A DNA stretch of 64,000 bases. It comes from Ecdyonurus torrentis (lineage: Eukaryota > Arthropoda > Insecta > Ephemeroptera > Heptageniidae). The stretch covers positions 18,024,687-18,088,686 of the forward strand of contig OX439137.1 in assembly GCA_949318235.1 (NCBI GenBank), given 5' to 3'. How positions within the stretch are numbered: the stretch's first letter is position 1; the number at the start of each line of letters is the position of its first letter. Under the pieces are notes generated by a model. The model was not told the origin of the DNA and did not search any database. It saw only the letters and a program-made list of their open reading frames with translations. This document shows, in pieces, positions 56,101 to 64,000 of the stretch. The translations under genes and the position numbers were made by a program.

Positions 56101-59100
56101 TATATAACCCACGATGAGCGCTTCTTAAATAATTATAATATATAATATAATTGAATATAAATAAATAAGTGTTTTAAAAAAATAAGCAACCTATTTTTGA
56201 GCATCTTTAAAAAAAAATTTAAAAAATTAAAAATTTGATGTTTAGTTATCAAATTTTAGCTAAAATTATAAAATTTAAAATATCAATATTATATGAAGAT
56301 CTTTGCTTTGTGAAAGCACTCAAAAAATGGTGAATTACTTTAGTTACGAATCCTAACTTATTTGAGATAAACACTTTTAAGTTATTATGAGCAGCTAAAA
56401 TAATGTATTTTAGCAAATTATAAGCGATACACGTAAAATAATTAAGACAATTAAGTAAATGCAATAGGTGGACATATAAGCTAGAACCCAGGTATCATTA
56501 TACTACAATAATACCTGCTAATACAGGTGCAATATGCTACAATGTAGGTGTGACTCACTTGGATTAAGTGGTATTGTAGTTTATAACTTCTTGTTCTAAA
56601 TTAAAATGTACCTATTGCAAAATACAGGGTCTATGCATTCATGTTAAAGTCAACGCCATGTTAGATAACTCAATAACATGGGTGGCATATTAAATAAACT
56701 CATTTTGCCAGTTTAAAACCACTATGCAATATTTTTGAGAGCATTGATGTTGTAAATATATTGAATTAATATCTCAAGTATGTGAGAAAAATAACAATAA
56801 CAAAAAATTAACCGATTTCCCAAAGAAATGTGGCTTAAATGAAGTTTGTCCTATGCTATGAGCAATGTTATTCACTACTCCAGTATGGCCTCCAAGCGTA
56901 TTAAATATGACGTCATACGGATACACCCTATAGGTATCATGTACCTGCATAGGTAGTAATTTTTTTACGTGTAGCTAATTTTTAGGTTGTTTTCAGATAT
57001 TTCGGCTATTTTAAGTTAAAATAGCAAATAGCTATTGTTAATAATTTGCTAAAATACATTATTTTAGCTGCTCATAATAACTCAAAAGTGTTTATCTCAA
57101 ATAAGTTAGGATTTGTAACTGAAGAAAATAATTTTTTTTTTTTTTGAGCGAAGAAAATGATTATTAAAAGTATGCCATACATATTTGGGTTAATCCAGCC
57201 CAAATGTCACCTAATATAATTTTTATATTTTGTGAGGCCATGTACAACAATTCTGCATACTAATGGGCCTTACTATATATGGTCAATAAAAATGTATACA
57301 TTTCTTTATAAAGAAATGAATTTTATCGCGTGTTTTAAGTCTATTAGGTTTTTAATGTGGAAATTTTGGTATATAAGAAACAGAACAAAGAAAAAAATTG
57401 TAAGCCACACCTTTTTAATATAATATATCAGTTAAGCTTTTGCTATTTGAATTTTAGTTTTGTTAAGGCTGCTATACAATTACTGCGCCCAGGTTTACAT
57501 TAGTTGTTAAGAATATTTATTATTATTATTATTATTAATATATATATTTTTTTTTGTTGCTTAAAACACATTAAAGGAATAGACCGGAGAAAAACATATG
57601 CAATTATATCACAAAACACTTGATGGGATTTACAAAAATAACTTTAGTTTGTCTCAAAACCCAACTGTAGCCCCGTAGCAGAGAATAGAACATTCAATTT
57701 ATGCAACCCGCACAACATTTTCATAGTAATTTTTGCATGTTTCTGACGTCATAAACATGAATTTTCACGCAAATTGCATACTTTACAGTACTTTCACTTC
57801 ACGCTCTCTCGTGGGGTTACATTAACATTCTGGTAAAAATTGTCATCAGTTTTGATGAAGATCCCATTTTGTGTTCATTCATTAAAAAGCACATGTTGTT
57901 TTATGTGGTCTATGGTTTTAATTATCTCTATAGTTTGTAATGTATGTATCAATTCATCAATTCAATTTTTCTCCTACTATATTTTTAAAAATAAAAAAAA
58001 TAATAAAAAAAAGTTAACGTAAACGAAACGCAAAAAAAAAAAAAAAAAAAAAAAAAATGATAATAATAATACTAAAAATGTAATAGATATAGACATATAA
58101 CCTAGAACACAGGTATTATTATACTACAATAATACCTCATGCAGGTGTAATATGCTAAATAAAGGTGTGACTCACTTAGATTAAGAGTGCTTATGTTTAC
58201 TCAAAATATGGAAAAGGAAGTGGCCGGAAAAGGAAACCACGTGACGGTAAAAGTGGAAGAAAACTTCGTGCCAGCAGCTAGCTAGCCTTGAGCTACCTCC
58301 CACTTTACCGTCACGTGGTTTCCTCTTTCAGCCACTTCCTTTTCCATTTTTTGAGTAAATATAAGCACTCATTTATGTAAATTTACACGTCATTGTGAAC
58401 AGACCGTTATAGTTTTGCGTACTCAGGACTGGCTAAAACATGAGGATGTCACATCTCTGTTAAGTTCTCTAGTTACCTGCGCCTTGAGTGTTTTCTCGTG
58501 ATGAACGACGTTGCCGACAATCTGTGAGTAGAAGAAGCAAGTGCTGAACATGGGGATGCAGTAGGAGAACACGAAGATGAAGAACACGAACATCTTGATG
58601 TCCATCGTGTTTGTGAGGTAGTCGAACGAACACGATGTGAGGTAGCCCTCTATAACATACAGTATAGGTCAGTCAGTCAATCAATCAATCAATCAATCAG
58701 ACAATCCATTAACCAGTGAATCAATTAACTAGTAACAGAACAGTTATGCAGTAATTTAGTAATTATAATTAATTAAAAAGTCAATCGATCGATCGATCGA
58801 TCAATCAATCGATCAAATGATCAATTAATCAGTAGTAGAGCAGTAATTAATTAATTAGTAAGTCAATCGAGTGATCAATCAATTAATTAATCAATCAATC
58901 GAGCAATCAATCAATTAATAAATAAATCCATCAATAAGTGAATTAATCAGGTAATGTATCCATCCATTAATAAATGAATGAATCAAACAATCAATCAATG
59001 ACTCCACCAATGAGGTTGGTGTATATTCACCTGGCACATAACGCCCCCAGTACTCGGTCAAGGGCATGATGGTCCATGGCAAGGCCCAAGCCCAGGTACC

Positions 59101-59161
59101 CATGATGAACATGGCAGCTTTACCTTTGCTCATCTTGCCAGCCATGGGGTCGGAGATCGTT
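50191..59161 (-). CDS. Arthropod-type r-opsin (short-wavelength-like), 5' part missing from window
   Basis: Five consecutive 3' exons on the minus strand: 59161-59031, 58649-58477, 55624-55467, 50646-50545 and 50302-50191 (stop TAG), in phase, 224 residues. A light-sensing Gq-coupled receptor of photoreceptor membranes. They cover cytoplasmic loop 2 and TM4 ([15 protein letters not shown]), extracellular loop 2 with the Glu and disulphide Cys ([17 protein letters not shown]), TM5, loop 3 ([19 protein letters not shown]), and TM6 ([19 protein letters not shown]). They continue into TM7 with the chromophore-binding Lys ([21 protein letters not shown]) and tail QKRLPWL, ending in a Ser/Thr-rich stretch with possible kinase sites. 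DPYVY replaces the common NPxxY, as in many arthropod UV/blue opsins. Exons for TM1-3 and the start were sought up to 64000 and not found, so they lie beyond. Spectral class cannot be fixed without TM2. Confidence 0.9.
51160..51316 (-). mobile_element. Family A MITE, right-end variant
   Basis: Shares GTTTGTCCTATGCTGAGC, GCACTCAGAATGACGTCATG and the rearranged end seen at 6766-6975. In the opsin intron. Confidence 0.6.
51932..52160 (+). mobile_element. Family B MITE with internal deletion
   Basis: Ends TATAGACCCCTTGCACAT and GTGCAACCTGTCTATA. About 65 bp shorter than the other copies. In the opsin intron. Confidence 0.78.
52275..52646 (-). mobile_element. Family C element
   Basis: Left end has a small duplication (CATAGACGGTCTATGG then CATAGACCACATAA); right end TGGTCTATTCCTTTAAG. 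Carries TGACGTCAGAAACATGC. Confidence 0.75.
53051..53130 (-). CDS. Candidate orphan terminal exon inside an opsin intron
   Basis: On the minus strand a strong acceptor (pyrimidine tract ending CACCCTAG) is followed by an 80-nt open segment, CT then [19 protein letters not shown] and five more residues, ending at TAA. Its entry phase (two bases carried in) does not match the upstream opsin exon, which ends in CA, so it is not an alternative opsin tail unless another exon intervenes. It could be the last exon of a nested gene, or chance. Confidence 0.22.
53637..53826 (-). mobile_element. Family A MITE, 5'-shortened
   Basis: Right part with CACTACTCCAGTATGGCCTC and TGACGTCATGTGGATACAC; left part diverged. 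In the opsin intron. Confidence 0.65.
54053..54216. repeat. Palindromic element inside a TA tract
   Basis: TCGAGGGTGCTCCGCTATAA pairs with TTATAGCGGAACACCCTCGA, with TATATA on both sides, in keeping with insertion at TA. Confidence 0.85.
54653..54864. repeat. ATTAT pentanucleotide microsatellite
   Basis: About 42 units of TATAT-T with one interruption; open frames over it are artefacts. Confidence 0.92.
55105..55176 (+). tRNA. tRNA-His (anticodon GTG)
   Basis: A full cloverleaf is visible: acceptor GCCGTGA/TCACGGC, a D-arm with box A-like TAGTCTAGTGG, anticodon stem TTGCG/CGCAA with loop TTGTGGC (anticodon at 55138-55140), and T-arm CCAGG/CCTGG around TTCGAAT (box B GGTTCGAATCC). Discriminator A at 55176, and a run of T starting about 55180 serves as Pol III terminator. 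It lies antisense within an opsin intron. No intron in the tRNA. Appears functional. Confidence 0.93.
55862..55975. repeat. Module X copy
   Basis: TATTCCACATTTAAATATTT to CTACAATGTTAAATTAG is almost identical to 3232-3321 in AARSD1; shorter matches at 53445-53505 and 63690-63755. Confidence 0.75.
56326..57126. repeat. Inverted repeat spanning a family A insertion
   Basis: CCTAACTTATTTGAGATAAA (56351-56370) pairs with TTTATCTCAAATAAGTTAGG (57092-57111), arms about 80 bp, with a complete family A element between. A third partial copy is at 60790-60905. Confidence 0.7.
56624..56933 (-). mobile_element. Family A MITE
   Basis: Full-length inverted copy (CAGGGTCTATGCATTCATG to TGACGTCATACGGATACACC), within the opsin intron between the exons at 55624 and 58477. 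Confidence 0.85.
57571..57921 (+). mobile_element. Family C element
   Basis: Full copy, TTAAAGGAATAGACCGGAG to GTGGTCTATGGTTTTAA, with internal TGACGTCATAAACATG. In the opsin intron. Confidence 0.8.
58185..58371. repeat. Palindromic element in the opsin intron
   Basis: GAGTGCTTATGTTTACTCAA pairs with TTGAGTAAATATAAGCACTC, and GAAACCACGTGACGGTAAA with its inverse. Nearly perfect hairpin around GCAGCTAGCTAGCC. Confidence 0.88.
58430..58471. mobile_element. Terminal fragment of the nested-MITE family at an opsin donor
   Basis: GCTAAAACATGAGGATGTC and CTCTGTTAAGTTCTCTAG match the right end of 25159-25403. On the opsin strand the terminus starts five bases into the intron (GTAAC, then TAGAGAACTTAACAG). 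Confidence 0.7.
58668..59005. repeat. Degenerate AATC/ATCG repeat
   Basis: Variable tetranucleotide units (CAATCAATCAATC, ATCGATCGATCG, AATTAATTAA) fill almost the whole short opsin intron between the exons at 58649 and 59031. Confidence 0.8.
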
Positions 59162-59308
59162 CTGTAAGCAAACATGGCAATCAAGTCACAAAACAATGTA
59201 ACAAAAAAGTAGCGTGCATCGACGGATAAACAAAGTTGAAACAATTGGCACCCTTCACATCGTTTTTCAAAATTACATATGAACAGCTCCATTTGTTTAC
59301 ATTAAACT

Positions 59309-59553
59309 CGTTGAACAAAAAATATCCTAACGTACCTAAATATCAACGTTGATTTGGCCGGAGTCATTGATTTATATACATTCACAAAATGTCAGATGCG
59401 GGTTTATGACGTCACTGCTCATACTGCTCCACGCGTGTGGACCAGACGAGCTGTGACGTCATAAACCCGCATCTGACATTTTGTGAATGTAAAATAAATT
59501 AGAAATTAATGACTGCGTTCAAATCAACGTTGATATTTAGGTATGTTAATTAG
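59309..59553. repeat. Family D foldback element
   Basis: Arms from GTTGAACAAAAAATATCCTA to the inverted TCAACGTTGATATTTAGG. TGACGTCA occurs in both arms. Lies in the opsin intron upstream of the exon at 59161. Confidence 0.75.
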
Positions 59554-59576
59554 CAATACCTTTTAAATATCGTATA

Positions 59577-60141
<565 letters not shown>

Positions 60142-60211
60142 TATTATATAGCGGCTTAATATTGTCAATTTTACTGTCATTTTGTCCACTTTTTACTGTT
60201 GAGTTATTAGT

Positions 60212-60434
<223 letters not shown>

Positions 60435-60439
60435 GGTCT

Positions 60440-60782
60440 ATAGCCATAGACCACATAAAACAACATGTGCTTTTTAATGAATAAACATGAAATGGGATCT
60501 TCAAAACTGATGACAATTTTTACCAGAATGTTAATGTGACCCCACGAGAGAGCGTGAAAATACTGTAAAGTATACAATTTGCGTGAGAATTCATCTTTAT
60601 GATGTCAGAAACATGCAAAAATTAGTATAAAAATGTTGAGCGGGCTGCATGAATTGAAGTTTTCTGATCACTTCTACGGAGCTACAGTTGTGTTTTGAGA
60701 CAAACTAAAGTTATTTATGTAAGTCCCATCACTTGTTTTGAGATATAAATGATTATGTTTTCTTCAGGTCTATTCCTTTAAA
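60440..60782 (-). mobile_element. Family C element
   Basis: Full copy inserted at, or expanded beside, the end of the TTAG microsatellite. Ends ATAGCCATAGACCACAT and GGTCTATTCCTTTAA; the CRE palindrome is mutated to TGATGTCA. Confidence 0.78.
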
Positions 60783-60905
60783 TATTTCAAGCTACATATT
60801 TTAAATTAAAATAGCTATTGTTAATAATTCGAAAAAATAGCTGCTCATAATAACTGAAAAGGTATTATACATATAAATAAATTAGGATTCGTAACTGAAG
60901 TAATG

Positions 60906-61213
60906 TATAGGGTGTATGCGGATGACGTCATATTTAATGCGCTTGGAGGCCATACTGGATTAGTGAACAACATTGCTCAGCGTAGGATAAACTTCATTTG
61001 AGCCAATTTTCTTTGGGCAATCGGTTAATTTGTTGTTATTTCTATTTTTTTCCCATACTTGAGATACTAATTCAACATATTTACAACATCAATGCTCTCA
61101 AAAATATTGCATAGTGGTTTTAAACTGGCAGAATAATTTATTTTCCTATTCCACCCATGTTATTGAGTTATCCAACATGGCGTCGACTTTAACATGAATG
61201 CATACACCCTATA
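60906..61213 (+). mobile_element. Family A MITE, best-preserved copy
   Basis: ATAGGGTGTATGCGGATGAC at the left and CATGAATGCATACACCCTAT at the right, 308 bp, with intact TGACGTCA at 60923-60930. Useful as the family reference. Confidence 0.88.
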
Positions 61214-61530
61214 TGTTTTAAATATAGTACAATAATACTTTGCTTTATAATTTTAATTAATTAAATTAAATAAGCAGTATTTTGTGTATGCCTAGAAACG
61301 AGCACAGTTCGTAAAATTATAAAATAAAAACAAATAATAAACATTCATTAAAATTAATGAGACATGCAAATCACATGTTAGTCTATTGATTTAAAGTCCC
61401 AGTTAATTGGAAAATCAATACGAAATACGACCTTCGTAACACATATAATATGTTATTATTGTGTGTTTTACTGGCGAAATAAATTATATGTCATTTTTAT
61501 TTAGTTTTAAAATAATTGTTCAACGTCTTG

Positions 61531-61593
61531 TTAAAGACATAGACCAGAAGAAAACATAAGTATTTATATCACAAAACACTTGATGGGGCTTAC
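61531..61593 (+). mobile_element. Family C left-end fragment
   Basis: TTAAAGACATAGACCAGAAG to TTGATGGGGCTTAC, then an abrupt switch to a roughly 20-bp piece of family A (GCCATGTCGGATAACTCAAT) and then a full family B element. Confidence 0.65.
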
Positions 61594-61617
61594 GCCATGT
61601 CGGATAACTCAATAGCG

Positions 61618-61913
61618 TATAGACCCCTTGCACATCCTTGCGCTTTATCGCCATGTTTGTGGTGCGTTATGCATTGTCCAGCATAGGGGAAACATCATTT
61701 CTCCTAATTTTTTTACATAAAAAAAGTTTATTTCAACTGAACGAATTTTTCTCATATTCGTCGAGCTTATTAGGAGCTAGAAATAAGGCTTTGATTGAGG
61801 TTTGAAGCTTTTTTTGCTATTAAAAATATAAAAATGACGTTTTTTCTATGCTGACCTATGTATTCCTAACCAACAAAATGGTGGCTCTTAAATATGAGTG
61901 CAACCCGTCTATA
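61618..61913 (+). mobile_element. Family B MITE
   Basis: Full 296-bp copy from TATAGACCCCTTGCACATC to GTGCAACCCGTCTATA. Abuts fragments of families C and A on its left. Confidence 0.8.
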
Positions 61914-62922
61914 TAGTTTAAAAAATCATTGAAAACGCTACTGTGAAACAAGCAATATTATTCTGAAAGACCCTGTATAAACAATGCATTTATATCAATT
62001 TTTAAAATATTTAAATTTAAAACAAAATTTCTCTATGTATAAATATGTTTGTATTATATTTGTGTACTATTGACTATAATTTCTAATTGTATCAACTGAT
62101 ACAATAACCTAAGCCGAAATGCATTGTTGTATATTGTGATTGTAGGAAGAAAGAAATGTATAAATATATTTTGAATTTGAATTAAATTGTGTTAAAATTG
62201 AGCTAGTAATTATCATAATATTTATTTATTATTTATTTATTTTAAAAGCTGACTATATATGAGCAGTGAATGATGTTGGAGAGGAAGGAGTCTCGGTAGC
62301 GCAGTGGTCTGGGAAACCAAAGATCCGGGTTCAAGTCCTGGTCGAGCCGAATTCCTTTTCAATGTCAGTTTACTGCTTATATAACATGGTGTAACACGAA
62401 AGCCAAACACTTTTCATTTATTTATTTATTATAATTTTTTATTAATTAAAGTATGACCTTGCGAGCAAAATTGTTATACAAAAACTTTAAAAATAAAATC
62501 ATTTTAAAATGTCAAAACTTTTATAATTAATAAGTATAAAATTATAGTTTGAAAAGTAAATTAAAATAACGAGACAACTTTTCAGTCACGCCATTATCTC
62601 TAATTATGCAGTAGGGAAATTTTGTGCACCCAAATTACAACTAAAATATTTTAATTTTTTTGACAATAATTTTAAATAATGATTTCATAAATTAACTTCG
62701 GGGAAACATTTCTATAATTGAGTAGGCTATTTTTTTTAATGGATAGATAGTCCTTACTATCATTTAGCAAGAAATAAAATATTTTAGTGCAAAAAAAAAA
62801 AAAATCAAAGAACTTCATAAGAAATACAAAAAAAAAAAAACAGACTCTAAAAAAGCATTTTTAATGACAAATTCTCCTTATTTTATATCTAAAATTAAAA
62901 ATTTGAAGAAAATCTCTGCATA
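61914..62922. other. AT-rich stretch with a tRNA-like remnant
   Basis: Apart from 62290-62349 I see only A/T-rich DNA and A or T runs, with no opsin 5' exon. Confidence 0.4.
62290..62349 (+). pseudogene. Truncated tRNA-like sequence / SINE head
   Basis: Perfect-looking box A (TAGCGCAGTGG, 62297-62307) and box B (GGTTCAAGTCC, 62328-62338) are flanked by a 7-bp acceptor-like pairing (GTCTCGG/TCGAGCC, imperfect). The boxes are too close for a normal cloverleaf, so most of the D-arm/anticodon region appears deleted. A TTTT occurs a few bases downstream. Either a tRNA pseudogene or the remnant of a tRNA-derived SINE. Confidence 0.5.
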
Positions 62923-63232
62923 TTGGATGTATGCATTCATGTTAAAAATCAACGCCATGCTGGATAACTCAATAACATGGGCTGGCATAGGAAGAAAACT
63001 AATTTTGCCAGTTTAAAACCACTATGCAATATTTTTGAGAGCATTGATGCTGTAAATATGTAGATTTAGTATCTCAAGTATGTGAGAAAAATAACAATAA
63101 CAAAAAATTAACAGAATTCCCAATCAAAATTGCTTTAAACAAAGTTTGTCCTATGCTGAGCAATGTTATTCACTACTCCAGTATGGCGCCCTATAGCGCA
63201 ATAAATATGACGTCATGTGCATACACCGTATA
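62923..63232 (-). mobile_element. Family A MITE
   Basis: Full-length inverted copy (TTGGATGTATGCATTCATG to TGACGTCATGTGCATACACC). Confidence 0.85.
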
Positions 63233-63248
63233 AAAATGTAATGCAACA

Positions 63249-63250
<2 letters not shown>

Positions 63251-63292
<42 letters not shown>
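63251..63292. repeat. TG/TA microsatellite
   Basis: Short TG run passing into about 15 TA units. Confidence 0.85.
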
Positions 63293-63295
<3 letters not shown>

Positions 63296-64000
63296 CAGTG
63301 CAAAAAGTGTGTAATAAATTTGTATGAGATACAATCTAGTGCTTAATTATTACATAACAATGTAAGTAACTTAGTGCGGTAATTTCAAGTACTATAATTA
63401 TACATTACAAAGATAAGGCTCCACAGGTTGTAAGATAATAATTATTATATTTTAATTAACATATCGTCCGTAAGTCGTTACTTTACTTGTCTTACATTTT
63501 TATATAAAAAATATAGTTAAAATGTAATTATGAACCTTTACTGGAAATTGAATATATGAATTTTGTTTTAAAATTAATCTGTTTTACTATTTATCTGGTT
63601 TTACTGAAAAAAATCATAGAATTTTTTTCACTATACTTAAAAAATGAAATGAAAATTTCAAAAAAAAAAAAATTGTACGGATTCAAACACGTAAGAGTGT
63701 GTATATTATTCCACATTTAAAAATCTCCGGAATCACTGCAGTAGTTTTCTAATTAAGTAGGAAATCAGGTACTGCGGGATTTGACTAAAAATTGCAAAGA
63801 AAGAAAAATCTGAAATTTTGCACAGTGATACATTAGGATAAGCAAGGTTTATACGTTAAGGATGAGGTATCTTTAATGTAAAAAAAAAAAAAAAAAAAAA
63901 AAAATTGGAAGGTCATCATTTATCATGATAGATTTTCAATTATGACTTTTGAAAATTTTACCATAGGTAGCTGTTACTATTAACTTTCAAATGGCGTCAA
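63293..64000. other. Window end: repeats only
   Basis: Contains a short module X match (63690-63755) and a family E repeat from 63762 to the window end (GGGATTTGACTAAAAATTGC, TAGGTAGCTGTTACTATTAA). No gene seen. Confidence 0.5.

Overview
This window is nuclear DNA from an animal, and the opsin points to an arthropod or close relative. All protein genes are split by GT-AG introns, the DNA is AT-rich, and intergenic and intronic space is filled with short inverted-repeat transposons and microsatellites. The strongest lineage marker is the opsin at 50191-59161: its extracellular loop 2 ([17 protein letters not shown]), seventh helix ([13 protein letters not shown]) and tail (QKRLPWL) are typical of arthropod short-wavelength-type r-opsins. 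I cannot name the species.

Layout. (1) 1-1767: a near-perfect foldback element with about 0.76 kb arms. (2) 2775-11596, plus strand: AARSD1, the free-standing editing protein for mischarged tRNA-Ala, in 11 exons and 411 aa, apparently intact. A 22-bp minisatellite grows directly out of the splice donor of its exon 5. (3) 13306-18294 and 23463-28167, plus strand: two tandem BTB-BACK genes with PHR-like C-termini, each with four coding exons and identical exon-2 and exon-3 lengths (266 and 214 nt). The duplicated unit starts near the 3' end of AARSD1. (4) 34754-39662, minus strand: a third, inverted paralogue with the same exon plan. (5) 44071-46100, minus strand: a small coiled-coil gene whose C-terminus resembles the kinetochore protein Dsn1 (tentative; upstream exons uncertain). 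(6) 50191-59161, minus strand: five 3' exons of the opsin, with the 5' exons lying beyond 59161 and not found in the window. (7) A tRNA-His gene (GTG) at 55105-55176 inside an opsin intron, and a truncated tRNA-like sequence at 62290-62349.

Repeats. At least a dozen small transposon families can be defined by comparing copies within the window. The most abundant, here called family A, is about 305 bp with termini like ATAGGGTGTATGC and has 14 full or partial copies. Most copies carry a perfect TGACGTCA palindrome near one end. Families B (termini TATAGACC..TTGCA), C (TTAAAG..ATAGACC), D (foldback, GTAGAACACCTTGAAC) and H (TTAAGGGGGTAGGTGACC) are also multi-copy. Several insertions are nested, and in a few cases the uninterrupted version is also present in the window, so their history can be read directly. 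Two non-LTR retrotransposon remnants and one tRNA-derived SINE are present. No transposase gene, CRISPR array or prokaryotic operon was seen.

The genes do not form an obvious pathway. The main biological stories are the local BTB-BACK-PHR-like expansion and the way small inverted-repeat transposons have shaped splice-site neighbourhoods.
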